From Curtobacterium pusillum (GTDB taxonomy: Bacteria; Actinomycetota; Actinomycetes; Actinomycetales; Microbacteriaceae), in the NCBI GenBank assembly GCA_002025645.1, contig CP018783.1, forward strand, positions 3,472,001 to 3,536,000: 64,000 nucleotides of DNA, given 5' to 3'. Positions 11,448 to 20,202 of this stretch are shown in pieces. Position numbers and translations under genes: made by a program. Position 1 is the stretch's first letter. Every line of letters starts with the position of its first letter. The notes beneath the pieces were generated by a model. It was not told the origin of the DNA and did not search any database. It worked only from the letters and a program-made list of their open reading frames with translations.

Positions 11448-13730
11448 ATGCGTGTGGTGCGATGGCCTGGTGCTCTCCTGACGTTCGTCGCGATGTCGGC
11501 GCTGGCCGGCATGCTCGTCGCCGTCGCGGTCACGCCGGGGGTGGCGGTCGCGGGTGAGAGCACGTCCGGTGCGGTCTCCTTCTTCGAGGACCTGCCCAGC
11601 TACCTCGACATCCAGACCCCGCAGCAGGTGTCCTCGGTGTACGCGACGAAGGGCGGGCAGCAGGTCAAGATCGCGTCCTTCTACGCCGAGAACCGCACGA
11701 CCGTCGCCTCGAGCGCGATGGCGAAGTCCCTCAAGCAGGCGGCCATCGACACCGAGGACCCGCGCTTCTACGACGAGGGCGGCATCGACGTCGTCGGCAC
11801 CCTGCGTGGCGCTGCCGCGACCGTGGTCGGCGGGGACGTGCAGGGCGGTTCGAGCATCACGCAGCAGTACGTGAAGAACGTCCTCGTCCAGCAGTGCGAG
11901 GAGCTCACCGGCAAGAACGCGGCCGACACCGAGAAGAAGATCGCCGCGTGCTACCAGGATGCCGCCGGGGTCACCCCGCAGCGCAAGCTGCAGGAGATGC
12001 GGTACGCGATCGCCGTCAACAAGAAGTACTCGAAGGACCAGATCCTCACCGGGTACCTCAACCTCGTCGGACTCGGTGGCCGGGTCTACGGCGCCGAGGC
12101 CGGTGCCGAGTACTACTTCGGCGTGCACGCCAAGGACCTGTCGCTCGTGCAGTCCGCGACCCTCGTCGCGATCCTGAACAACCCCTCGAACCTGCGGATC
12201 GACCAGCCCTCCGACGCCGACAACGGCACCGCGAACGGGTACGCGGCGACGAAGGACCGCCGCGACTACGTGCTCCAGCGGATGTACGTGCACCACGACA
12301 TCACCAAGGCGCAGCTCGACGCGGCGAAGGCGACGCCGGTCACGCCGAAGATCACCGCAACCGCCAACGGCTGCTCGTCGGCCGCGACCGGGTACGACGC
12401 CGGCTACTTCTGCGACTACGTGCGCGACCAGGTCCTGCAGGACCCCGCGTTCGGCAAGACCGCCGCCGAACGCATCGCGACGCTCGACACCAAGGGGCTC
12501 GAGATCCACACCTCGCTCGACCTCGACCTGCAGGCGCAGGCCCAGACCGCACTGTCGACCTACGTCCCCGCGACCATGGCGGGCGTCGACGTCGGCGGCT
12601 CGAACGTCACGGTCGAACCCGGCACCGGACGGATCCTGTCGATGGTGCAGAACACCGCGTACACGCAGGGCGACAACGCGGCGGCCGGATCCACGGCGGT
12701 GAACTACAGCGCCGACAGCGGCTACGGCAACTCGGGCGGCTTCCAGACCGGCTCCACGTACAAGGTGTTCACGCTGGCGGAGTGGCTCGCCACGGGACAC
12801 ACCCTGTCCGAGTCCGTCTCGACGAGCGAGCACACGTTCGAGAACTCCGAGTTCACGAACTCCTGCCAGAACGTCAGCGGCGGGACCTGGCCCGTGTCCA
12901 ACGCCGAGAGCGTGCCCGCGTCGATGACCGTCCAGGCGGCGACCTCGGAGTCGATCAACACGGCGTACGCCCAGATGGGCAAGCAGCTCGACCTCTGCAA
13001 GATCGCGCAGCTCGCCCAGTCGATGGGCATCCACCCGGCGTCGGGCGGCCAGCTGACGCAGACACCGTCATCGATCCTCGGCGTGAACGACCTCTCGCCG
13101 ATCGACCTGGCCGAGGCCTACGCCGGGTTCGCCAACGGCGGCGTCGTCTGCACCCCGACCGCGATCGACTCCGTGACCGAGTCGGACGGCACGAAGATCA
13201 CCCCGTCGCCGTCGTCCTGCACGCAGGGCGTCTCGGCCGACGTCGCAGGCACCGTCGACTACGCGCTCCAGGGCGTCCTGACCGGCGCCGGCACGGCCGC
13301 GAGCGCGAACCCGGGCGACAGCACCCCGAAGTTCGCGAAGACCGGCACGACCGACGGCGACGTGCAGAACTGGCTCGTGGCGTCGTCCACCAAGTACACG
13401 AACGCGACCTGGATCGGCAACGTGCAGGGGGGCGTCAGCCTGGCGAACTGGCCGTTCCTGCAGGGCACGACCGGGTACAGCGCGAAGTTCGGGGTCGGGA
13501 AGTCGATGATGTCCTACCTCGACCAGACGGTCGGCGGGGGAGCGTTGCCCGCGCCGAACCAGGCGATGATCGGCCAGGCGAGCCACGCGTCGACCCAGTC
13601 GTCGGCACAGAGCACCGGCACCGGCACCGGCACCGGCACCGGCACCGGCACCGGCCAGTCGACGCAGTCGCAGCAGCAGAGTCAGCAGCAGTCTCCACAG
13701 AAGCAGCAGGGGAAGCAGAAGGGGAAGTGA
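11448..13730 (+). CDS. Class A penicillin-binding protein (glycosyltransferase-transpeptidase)
   Basis: Polymerises and cross-links peptidoglycan outside the membrane. The 760 residues have one N-terminal membrane segment (about 8-33). The glycosyltransferase domain shows IDTEDPRFYDEGG (near 100), GGSSITQQYVKN (near 133) and RKLQEMRYAIAVNKKYSK. The transpeptidase domain has STYK (SxxK, near 435), SIN (SxN, near 501) and KTGTT (KTG, near 630). The tail is low complexity: seven Gly-Thr pairs encoded by GGCACC repeats, then a Gln/Ser/Lys-rich end. Probably a PonA-type enzyme. Confidence 0.93.
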   Translation: MRVVRWPGALLTFVAMSALAGMLVAVAVTPGVAVAGESTSGAVSFFEDLPSYLDIQTPQQVSSVYATKGGQQVKIASFYAENRTTVASSAMAKSLKQAAIDTEDPRFYDEGGIDVVGTLRGAAATVVGGDVQGGSSITQQYVKNVLVQQCEELTGKNAADTEKKIAACYQDAAGVTPQRKLQEMRYAIAVNKKYSKDQILTGYLNLVGLGGRVYGAEAGAEYYFGVHAKDLSLVQSATLVAILNNPSNLRIDQPSDADNGTANGYAATKDRRDYVLQRMYVHHDITKAQLDAAKATPVTPKITATANGCSSAATGYDAGYFCDYVRDQVLQDPAFGKTAAERIATLDTKGLEIHTSLDLDLQAQAQTALSTYVPATMAGVDVGGSNVTVEPGTGRILSMVQNTAYTQGDNAAAGSTAVNYSADSGYGNSGGFQTGSTYKVFTLAEWLATGHTLSESVSTSEHTFENSEFTNSCQNVSGGTWPVSNAESVPASMTVQAATSESINTAYAQMGKQLDLCKIAQLAQSMGIHPASGGQLTQTPSSILGVNDLSPIDLAEAYAGFANGGVVCTPTAIDSVTESDGTKITPSPSSCTQGVSADVAGTVDYALQGVLTGAGTAASANPGDSTPKFAKTGTTDGDVQNWLVASSTKYTNATWIGNVQGGVSLANWPFLQGTTGYSAKFGVGKSMMSYLDQTVGGGALPAPNQAMIGQASHASTQSSAQSTGTGTGTGTGTGTGQSTQSQQQSQQQSPQKQQGKQKGK
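13616..13655 (+). repeat. Hexanucleotide repeat (GGCACC) in the PBP gene tail
   Basis: About seven tandem copies encode a Gly-Thr run. Because the unit is 6 nt, copy-number change would alter tail length without shifting frame. Confidence 0.9.
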
Positions 13731-13738
13731 CGCACCAA

Positions 13739-13744
13739 TAGACT
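13739..13744 (+). promoter_or_regulatory. -10 box of the gatCAB operon
   Basis: TAGACT, which would start a leader of about 28 nt containing the GGAG ribosome site of gatC. Confidence 0.5.
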
Positions 13745-13778
13745 GGTGGGCATTCCACGAACCGATCGACGGAGCACC

Positions 13779-14078
13779 ATGCCTGACATCACGAGCGAGC
13801 AGGTCGCCCACCTGGCGAACCTCGCGCGTATCGCACTCACGCCCGACGAGATCGAGAAGCTGACCGGGGAGCTGTCGCACATCGTCGAGAGCGTCGCCAA
13901 GGTCGCCGAGGTCGCGACCCCCGACGTCCCCGCGACGAGCCACCCCGTGCCGCTCGGCAACGTCACCCGACCCGACGTGGTCGGGCCGACGCTGACGCAG
14001 GAGCAGGCGCTCTCCGGGGCGCCGGACTCCGACGGCGAGCGGTTCCGCGTGACGGCCATCCTCGGCGAAGAACAGTAG
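13779..14078 (+). CDS. gatC: Asp-tRNA(Asn)/Glu-tRNA(Gln) amidotransferase subunit C
   Basis: Small stabilising subunit of the GatCAB complex that amidates mischarged tRNAs. The 99 residues contain [21 protein letters not shown], the family signature. The frame opens upstream, but ATG 13779 has GGAG 5 nt ahead and gives the normal N-terminus. First gene of gatC-gatA-gatB; an 11-nt gap to gatA is part of a short tandem duplication. Confidence 0.95.
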   Translation: MPDITSEQVAHLANLARIALTPDEIEKLTGELSHIVESVAKVAEVATPDVPATSHPVPLGNVTRPDVVGPTLTQEQALSGAPDSDGERFRVTAILGEEQ

Positions 14079-14093
14079 GGCGAAGAACAGTGA
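14064..14093 (+). repeat. Short tandem duplication across the gatC-gatA junction
   Basis: The sequence GGCGAAGAACAGT occurs twice in a row, 15 nt apart. The first copy is followed by AG (the gatC stop TAG) and the second by GA (within the gatA start GTGA), so the duplication created the gap between the two genes. Confidence 0.85.
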
Positions 14094-15637
14094 CCGACGA
14101 CATCACGAAGCTCAGCGCCGCGGCGCTCGCCGACGCCCTCGTGGCGCGCGACGTCTCGAGCGTCGAGGCCACGCGGGCCCACCTCGACCGCATCCAGGCG
14201 GTGGACGGCGACGTCCACGCCTTCCTGCACGTCAACCAGAACGCCATCGCCGCGGCGAAGTCGATCGACTCCCGCCGTGCCGCGGGCGACGACCTCGGTC
14301 CGCTCGCCGGCGTGCCGATCGCGGTGAAGGACGTCCTGTGCACGCAGGACATGCCCACCACCTCCGGCTCGAAGATCCTCGAGGGCTGGGTGCCGCCGTA
14401 CGACGCCACCCCGGTCGCGAAGCTCCGCGCCGCCGGTCTCGTGCCGCTCGGCAAGACCAACATGGACGAGTTCGCCATGGGCTCGACGACCGAGTTCTCG
14501 GCGTACGGCCCGACCCACAACCCGTGGGACCTCGACCGGATCCCCGGCGGTTCCGGCGGTGGCTCGGCCGCCGCGGTCGCCGCGCACGAGGCACCGCTCG
14601 CCCTCGGCTCCGACACCGGCGGCTCGATCCGCCAGCCGGGTGCGGTCACGGGCACCGTCGGCGTGAAGCCCACCTACGGCGGTGTCAGCCGCTACGGTGC
14701 GATCGCCCTGGCGTCCAGCCTCGACCAGATCGGCCCGGTCTCGCGCACCGTCCTCGACGCCGCGCTCCTGCACGACGTCATCGGCGGGCACGACCCGAAG
14801 GACTCCACGAGCATCCCGGACGCCTGGCCCTCGATGGCCGCCGCTGCGCGCGAGGGGCTGCAGGCCGACACGCTGCGCGGCCTCAAGGTCGGTGTCGTGA
14901 AGGAGCTCGCCGGGGGTGAGGGCTTCCAGGCCGGCGTCACCCAGCGCTTCCAGGAGACCGTCGCGATCCTCGAGTCCGCGGGTGCCGAGGTCGTCGAGAT
15001 CGACGCACCCTCGTTCGCCTACGCGATCAGCGCCTACTACCTCATCCTCCCGGCCGAGGCGTCGTCGAACCTGGCGAAGTTCGACTCGGTGCGCTTCGGC
15101 CTCCGCGTCACGCCGGAGAACGGCGCCACCGTCGAGGACGTCATGGCGGCCACGCGCGAAGCCGGCTTCGGTCCCGAGGTCAAGCGCCGCATCATCCTCG
15201 GCACCTACGCCCTGAGCGCCGGGTACTACGACGCGTACTACGGCTCGGCGCAGAAGGTCCGCACGCTCGTGCAGCGCGACTTCGCGGCCGCGTTCGAGCA
15301 GGTCGACCTGCTCGTCAGCCCGTCTGCCCCGACGACCGCGTTCCCGATCGGCGAGCGCATCGACGACCCGCTCGCGATGTACCTCAACGACCTCACGACG
15401 ATCCCGGCGAACCTCGCGGGTGTCCCCGGCATGAGCATCCCGAACGGCCTCGCGCCGGAGGACGGCCTGCCGACGGGTGTGCAGCTCATGGCACCGCAGC
15501 GTGAGGACGCCCGCCTCTACCGGTACGGCGCCGCACTCGAGCGACTGCTCGAGCAGCAGTGGGGTCGACCGCTCATCGACAGCATCCCGGACCTCGACCA
15601 GAGTCAGCAGTCCGCTGCGCAGGAAGGTGTGATCTGA
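14090..15637 (+). CDS. gatA: Asp-tRNA(Asn)/Glu-tRNA(Gln) amidotransferase subunit A
   Basis: Glutaminase subunit of GatCAB, releasing ammonia from glutamine. The 515-residue protein has the amidase signature: the catalytic lysine in [20 protein letters not shown], the serine-rich [13 protein letters not shown] and the nucleophile region [12 protein letters not shown]. It starts at GTG directly after the duplicated GAAGAACA segment. The TGA stop overlaps the gatB ATG by one base. Confidence 0.97.
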   Translation: MTDDITKLSAAALADALVARDVSSVEATRAHLDRIQAVDGDVHAFLHVNQNAIAAAKSIDSRRAAGDDLGPLAGVPIAVKDVLCTQDMPTTSGSKILEGWVPPYDATPVAKLRAAGLVPLGKTNMDEFAMGSTTEFSAYGPTHNPWDLDRIPGGSGGGSAAAVAAHEAPLALGSDTGGSIRQPGAVTGTVGVKPTYGGVSRYGAIALASSLDQIGPVSRTVLDAALLHDVIGGHDPKDSTSIPDAWPSMAAAAREGLQADTLRGLKVGVVKELAGGEGFQAGVTQRFQETVAILESAGAEVVEIDAPSFAYAISAYYLILPAEASSNLAKFDSVRFGLRVTPENGATVEDVMAATREAGFGPEVKRRIILGTYALSAGYYDAYYGSAQKVRTLVQRDFAAAFEQVDLLVSPSAPTTAFPIGERIDDPLAMYLNDLTTIPANLAGVPGMSIPNGLAPEDGLPTGVQLMAPQREDARLYRYGAALERLLEQQWGRPLIDSIPDLDQSQQSAAQEGVI

Positions 15638-17142
15638 TGGCGCAGAAGGACGCGCTGATGGACTTCGACGAGGCACTCCGGCTGTACGAGCCGGTCCTCG
15701 GCTTCGAGGTCCACGTCGAACTCGCGACGAAGACCAAGATGTTCTCGGACGCACCGAACTTCTTCGGTGGCGAGCCAAACACGAACGTGACCCCGGTCGA
15801 CCTCGGGCTGCCCGGGTCGCTGCCGGTCGTGAACGCCCAGGCCGTGCGCTACTCGATCCAGCTCGGGCTCGCGCTCGGCTGCTCGATCGCCGAGTCCTCG
15901 CGGTTCGCCCGGAAGAACTACTACTACCCGGACAACCCGAAGAACTACCAGATCTCCCAGTTCGACGAGCCGATCGCGTACGAGGGTGAGGTCGAGGTCG
16001 AACTGGCTGACGGCACGATCTTCAACGTGCCGATCGAGCGCGCCCACATGGAGGAGGACGCCGGCAAGCTCACCCACGTGGGTGGTGCCACCGGCCGCAT
16101 CCAGGGTGCCGAGTACTCGCTCGTCGACTACAACCGCGCCGGCGTCCCGCTGGTCGAGATCGTCACGAAGCCGATCTTCGGCACCGAGGAGCGCGCCCCG
16201 GAGCTCGGCGCCGCGTACGTGCAGGTCATCCGTGACCTCGTCCGTGCGCTCGGCGTCTCCGAGGCCCGCATGGAGCGCGGCAACCTCCGCTGCGACGCGA
16301 ACATCTCGCTGCGCCCCCGCGGGCAGGAGAAGCTCGGCACCCGCACCGAGACGAAGAACGTGAACTCGTTCCGTGCCGTCGAGCGCGCCATCCGCTACGA
16401 GATCCAGCGTCAGGCCGCGATCCTCGCCGCGGGCGGTTCGATCACGCAGGAGACCCGGCACTGGCACGAGGACACCGGCCGCACCTCGGCCGGCCGTCCG
16501 AAGTCGGACGCCGACGACTACCGCTACTTCCCGGAGCCCGACCTGCTCCCCGTGGTGCCGGACCCCGCCGTGATCGAAGAGCTCCGAGCGTCGCTGCCGG
16601 AGGCCCCGGTCGCGCGTCGCCGTCGCCTCAAGGGTGACTGGGGCTTCACCGACCTCGAGTTCCAGGACGTCGTGAACGGCGGTCTGCTGGACGAGCTCGA
16701 GGGCACGGTCGCCGCGGGTGCCGCACCGCAGGCCGCCCGCAAGTGGTGGACCGGTGAGATCAGCCGCGTCGCGAACGCGCAGGACGCGGCCGCTGGCGAC
16801 CTCGTGTCGCCGACGCACGTCGCGGAGCTCATCGCGCTCGTCGAGTCCGGTGACCTCACCGACCGCCTGGCGCGCCAGGTGCTCGAGGGCGTCATCGCGG
16901 GCGAGGGCTCGCCGGCGCAGGTCGTCGAGTCCCGTGGGCTGAAGGTGGTCTCGGACGACTCGGCACTCACCGCCGCCGTCGACGAGGCACTGGCCGGCCA
17001 GCCCGACGTGCTCGCGAAGATCAAGGACGGCAAGGTCCAGGCCGCCGGTGCGATCATCGGTGCCGTCATGAAGGCGATGAAGGGGCAGGCGGACGCCGCC
17101 CGCGTCCGCGAGCTGGTGCTGGAGCGCGCGCAGCAGTCGTAG
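15637..17142 (+). CDS. gatB: Asp-tRNA(Asn)/Glu-tRNA(Gln) amidotransferase subunit B
   Basis: Kinase/amidotransferase subunit that activates the tRNA-bound Glu or Asp and receives ammonia from GatA. The 501 residues include [42 protein letters not shown] and the C-terminal YqeY-like domain. Two nearby methionines exist ([13 protein letters not shown]); the first, at 15637, has AGGAAGG about 9 nt upstream. Last gene of the operon, followed by a palindrome. Confidence 0.97.
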   Translation: MAQKDALMDFDEALRLYEPVLGFEVHVELATKTKMFSDAPNFFGGEPNTNVTPVDLGLPGSLPVVNAQAVRYSIQLGLALGCSIAESSRFARKNYYYPDNPKNYQISQFDEPIAYEGEVEVELADGTIFNVPIERAHMEEDAGKLTHVGGATGRIQGAEYSLVDYNRAGVPLVEIVTKPIFGTEERAPELGAAYVQVIRDLVRALGVSEARMERGNLRCDANISLRPRGQEKLGTRTETKNVNSFRAVERAIRYEIQRQAAILAAGGSITQETRHWHEDTGRTSAGRPKSDADDYRYFPEPDLLPVVPDPAVIEELRASLPEAPVARRRRLKGDWGFTDLEFQDVVNGGLLDELEGTVAAGAAPQAARKWWTGEISRVANAQDAAAGDLVSPTHVAELIALVESGDLTDRLARQVLEGVIAGEGSPAQVVESRGLKVVSDDSALTAAVDEALAGQPDVLAKIKDGKVQAAGAIIGAVMKAMKGQADAARVRELVLERAQQS

Positions 17143-17154
17143 TCACGGTGGTGC

Positions 17155-17196
17155 GGACAGGAGGCACGGGGCGGTTCCGCCTCGTGCCTCCTGCTG
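17155..17196. terminator. 42-nt family palindrome after gatB
   Basis: AGGAGGCACG (17159-17168) pairs perfectly with CGTGCCTCCT (17183-17192), and the inner GGCGG/CCGCC extends the stem. The 34-nt inner part has exactly the length of the matching part of the other 42-nt copies, although its interior differs. Likely terminator of gatCAB; no T-run. Confidence 0.75.
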
Positions 17197-17236
17197 ATCC
17201 TGGGGACGCGTCAGCGATCCGGTGACAAGATGGGTC

Positions 17237-18379
17237 GTGACCGCAACGATCCGCGCCATCGGTACCGCCGTCCCCGCGACGACGCTCGACCAGGGCCGCG
17301 TGCGCGACCTCTTCTCCTCGCAGCCCGGCCTCGGCCGGCTCGGCAGCCGACTGGTGCCGGCGGCGTTCGACGCCTCCGCGGTGGACCACCGGCACACCGT
17401 CCTCGACGAGCTCGACTCCTCGCGGTCGGGCGGTGCCTTCCGGGACGACGACGGCACCCTGCGGTCCCCGACGACCGGGGCGCGCAACGACCGCTACCGC
17501 GAACTCGCACCGCCGCTGTTCGTCGCCGCCGCCCGCGACGCCGTCGAGCGAGCGGGCGTGGCACCGGAGCGGATCACGCACCTCGTCACCGTGTCCTGCA
17601 CCGGCTTCACGCAGCCGGGTCCCGACATCGACGTGGTCGAGCAGCTCGGACTCCCCGCCGGCGTCTTCCGCCACCACATCGGCTTCATGGGGTGCTGTGC
17701 GGCCTTCCCCGCGCTGCGGATCGCCGCCGCGTTCGCCGAGGCCGACCCGGACGCCGTGGTCCTCGTCGTCTGCGCCGAGCTGTGCACGCTGCACGTCCGT
17801 GCGTCCGACGACCCGGACCAGATCGTCGCGAACAGCGTCTTCGGTGACGGAGCCGCCGCGGCCGTCGTGGCGTCCGACGGCGCCGGGCTCCGGCTCGAGG
17901 GCTTCGCGACCGCGGTCGTCCCGGAGGGTGCGTCCGAGATGGCATGGAACATCGGCGACGAGGGGTTCGAGATGGTCCTGTCGACGGCGGTCCCCAAGCT
18001 CGTCGGCGCGCACGTCCCCGGCGCCGTCGCACCGCTGCTCGCACACGTCGGCGCGCCCGCGGACGTCCCGGTGTGGGCGGTCCACCCCGGTGGACGCGCG
18101 ATCCTCGACCGGACGCAGGAGGCCCTCGGGCTCCCCGACACCGCGATGGTCTCGAGCCGTCGGGTGCTCCGCGAGCACGGCAACATGTCCAGCGCGACGG
18201 TCCTCTTCGTGCTGCGCGACGCGGTCGACGCCGGCCTCGAGGACGGCAGCGGCGTCGTCGCCCTCGCCTTCGGCCCCGGGCTCACCGTCGAGTCGGCGCG
18301 CCTGACCGCGGTGCGGACCGAGGCCTCGCCGGCGGTCGAACCGGAGCGGGTGCCGGTCGTGACCACGGGAGCGGCGTGA
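17237..18379 (+). CDS. Type III polyketide synthase (chalcone/stilbene synthase family)
   Basis: Condenses an acyl-CoA starter with malonyl-CoA extenders on one active site. The 380 residues show the thiolase-fold triad: cysteine in HIGFMGCCAAFPALR (about 153), histidine in VWAVHPGGRAIL (about 282) and asparagine in REHGNMSSATVLF (about 315). VSCTGFTQPGPD is also typical. The start could be GTG 17237 (chosen, VTATIRAIGTAVP) or GTG 17222. The stop overlaps the next gene by 4 nt, so the polyketide is probably methylated by that enzyme. Product unknown. Confidence 0.88.
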   Translation: MTATIRAIGTAVPATTLDQGRVRDLFSSQPGLGRLGSRLVPAAFDASAVDHRHTVLDELDSSRSGGAFRDDDGTLRSPTTGARNDRYRELAPPLFVAAARDAVERAGVAPERITHLVTVSCTGFTQPGPDIDVVEQLGLPAGVFRHHIGFMGCCAAFPALRIAAAFAEADPDAVVLVVCAELCTLHVRASDDPDQIVANSVFGDGAAAAVVASDGAGLRLEGFATAVVPEGASEMAWNIGDEGFEMVLSTAVPKLVGAHVPGAVAPLLAHVGAPADVPVWAVHPGGRAILDRTQEALGLPDTAMVSSRRVLREHGNMSSATVLFVLRDAVDAGLEDGSGVVALAFGPGLTVESARLTAVRTEASPAVEPERVPVVTTGAA

Positions 18380-19098
18380 GCGGGCGGGACGGAGCCGAGG
18401 CGCGCCTCCAGGCCGTGGACCTGCGCACCCGCGCGCTCGACCTGACCGAACTCATGGACGACCCCGACTGCGACCCCCGCGCGCTGGAGCGCACCTTCCG
18501 TCGCTTCGCGCTCGTGAACGCACTCGTCAGCGGGTGGCGGGCGGCCTGGCGGACGCACGTCGTGCCCGCGTTGCCCGCGAACGGCCGGGGGCGGATCCTC
18601 GACCTCGGGTGCGGCGGCGGCGATCTCGCCCGCGCACTCGTGCGCTGGGCCGCGGCGGATGGGTTCGAGGTCGAGGTCGTCGGTGCCGACCCCGACGCCC
18701 GAGCCATTGACGCCGCGCAGCGCTCCACCCCACGCGGCGTCACCTTCCGACAGCAGTCCAGCCAGGAGCTCGTCGCCGCGGGGGAGCGGTTCGACGTCGT
18801 GGTGTCGAATCATGTGCTGCACCACCTCGGCGACGAGGAGCGGCGCGGGTTCCTCGCCGACTCGGAGTCACTGGCCGGCAGCCGGAGCCTGCACTCCGAC
18901 ATCCGGCGCTCCACCGAGGCCTACCGCCTGTACGCGATCGGGTCGGCGCTCGTCGCGGCGGGCACCTTCGTGCGCGTCGACGGGCTGCGCTCGATCCGCC
19001 GGTCGTTCACGCTGCCGGAGCTCCGGGACGCGCTGCCCACCGGGTGGCGGGCGGAGCGGGCGGCGCCGCACCGGGTCCTCGCCATCCGGGACGCCTGA
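18376..19098 (+). CDS. Class I SAM-dependent methyltransferase
   Basis: The 240-residue protein has motif I ILDLGCGGGDLARALV near residue 74, an acidic partner VVGADPDA, and VSNHVLHHL. It resembles UbiE-type small-molecule methyltransferases. It starts at GTG inside the polyketide synthase stop (GTGA), so it should act on that enzyme's product. Residues 8-13 (EARLQA) are encoded by GCGCGCCTCCAGGCC, a half copy of the 42-nt palindrome, giving a short N-terminal extension. Confidence 0.82.
   Translation: MSGRDGAEARLQAVDLRTRALDLTELMDDPDCDPRALERTFRRFALVNALVSGWRAAWRTHVVPALPANGRGRILDLGCGGGDLARALVRWAAADGFEVEVVGADPDARAIDAAQRSTPRGVTFRQQSSQELVAAGERFDVVVSNHVLHHLGDEERRGFLADSESLAGSRSLHSDIRRSTEAYRLYAIGSALVAAGTFVRVDGLRSIRRSFTLPELRDALPTGWRAERAAPHRVLAIRDA
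18397..18414 (+). repeat. Half copy of the 42-nt palindrome inside the methyltransferase gene
   Basis: GGCGCGCCTCCAGGCC lies within the first 15 codons. It matches one arm of the intergenic palindromes. Confidence 0.7.
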
Positions 19099-19130
19099 CA
19101 CCCGACGCCGGATGCCCGGGTCCGACGCGC

Positions 19131-19136
19131 TAGCGT
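19131..19136 (+). promoter_or_regulatory. -10 box of the GlxA-type regulator, leaderless
   Basis: TAGCGT followed by 7 nt and ATG. The same box and spacing occur before the aldo/keto reductase gene at 52418. Confidence 0.6.
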
Positions 19137-19143
19137 CGAGTCC

Positions 19144-20094
19144 ATGGCCTCGACACCGCTGCACCGCGTCGCGGTCCTCGTGCTCGACGGGGCGAAACCC
19201 CTCGACGTCGGGATCCCCGCGCAGGTGTTCTCCAACCGGCCGAGCATGCCGTACGAGGTTCGGGTGTGCGGCCCACGGGTCGGTCGGATCACGGGTGGGG
19301 ACGGACTCGCGTACGCGGTCGACCACGGACTGGACGCCCTCGAGTGGGCGCAGACGGTGTTCGTGCCGGGGTACCGGTTCCCCGCGGACACACCACCGCC
19401 TGCGGACGTGGTGGCCGCCCTCGCCCGGGCGCACGAGCGGGGTGTGCGGATCGCCGCGATCTCCACGGGGGCGTTCGCGCTCGCGGCTGCCGGGCTGCTC
19501 GACGGACGTCGGGCGACGACGCACTGGCACTACACGCGGGTGCTCAGGGACCGCTACCCCGAGGTCGACGTCGACGAGGACGTCCTGTTCGTGGACGCCG
19601 GCTCGGTGCTCACGAGTGCCGGGGCCGCGAGCGGGATCGACCTGTGCCTGCACATCGTGCGCCAGGACCACGGCGTCGCGCTCTCGAACCACGTCGCCCG
19701 GCGCCTCGTCAGCGCGCCGTACCGGAGCGGCGGGCAGGCGCAGTACGTACCGCGGAGCATGCCCGAACCCCTCGGTGACGTGTTCGCCGCCACGCGGGAG
19801 TGGGCGCTCCGGCACCTGGCCGACCCGCTCACGCTCGAGGTGCTCGCCCGGAACGCCCGGGTCTCGCCGCGCACGTTCTCGCGTCGCTTCGCGGAGGACA
19901 CCGGGTACACGCCGATGCAGTGGGTGCTCCGCGCCCGGGTCGACCTCGCCCGTGAGCTGCTGGAGCGCTCGGACCTGTCGATCGACCAGGTCGCCGAGCG
20001 CGCCGGCCTCGGGTCGGACGCGAACCTGCGGACGCACTTCCGGCGGATCCTCGGCACGTCGCCGACCGAGTACCGACGCACCTTCCAGGACTGA
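19144..20094 (+). CDS. GlxA family transcriptional regulator (DJ-1/PfpI domain plus AraC HTH)
   Basis: The 316 residues have an N-terminal DJ-1/PfpI domain (RVAVLVLDGAKPLDVGIPAQVF) and a C-terminal AraC-type double helix-turn-helix (LTLEVLARNARVSPRTFSRRF and SIDQVAERAGLGSDANLRTHF). In the DJ-1 domain the usual nucleophile cysteine of the xxICTGAFxL motif is serine (AAISTGAFAL), so it is probably a sensor rather than an enzyme. Ligand and targets are unknown; the GAPDH gene downstream is a possible neighbour target but has its own leader. Confidence 0.87.
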   Translation: MASTPLHRVAVLVLDGAKPLDVGIPAQVFSNRPSMPYEVRVCGPRVGRITGGDGLAYAVDHGLDALEWAQTVFVPGYRFPADTPPPADVVAALARAHERGVRIAAISTGAFALAAAGLLDGRRATTHWHYTRVLRDRYPEVDVDEDVLFVDAGSVLTSAGAASGIDLCLHIVRQDHGVALSNHVARRLVSAPYRSGGQAQYVPRSMPEPLGDVFAATREWALRHLADPLTLEVLARNARVSPRTFSRRFAEDTGYTPMQWVLRARVDLARELLERSDLSIDQVAERAGLGSDANLRTHFRRILGTSPTEYRRTFQD

Positions 20095-20202
20095 CGCGAC
20101 CCGCGCCCTGTTGGCGAGATCCTTTCGGAGGATGGCTTCCCTGCCACTGGAGCCGCGCCTCCAGGCCGATGAGCATGGACCGCGGAACGAAAGGAAGTCC
20201 GC
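20095..20202. other. Intergenic leader of the GAPDH gene
   Basis: Contains a small hairpin ATCCTTTCGGAGGAT (about 20117-20131), a CTGGAG/CTCCAG mini-palindrome (20148-20165) derived from the 42-nt family, and the ribosome site AAGGAAG at 20190. Confidence 0.5.

Noticed and set aside
20095-20202. Riboswitch or long structured leader before gap
   Set aside because: Only small hairpins and a repeat remnant are visible; nothing matches a known aptamer that I can recognise.
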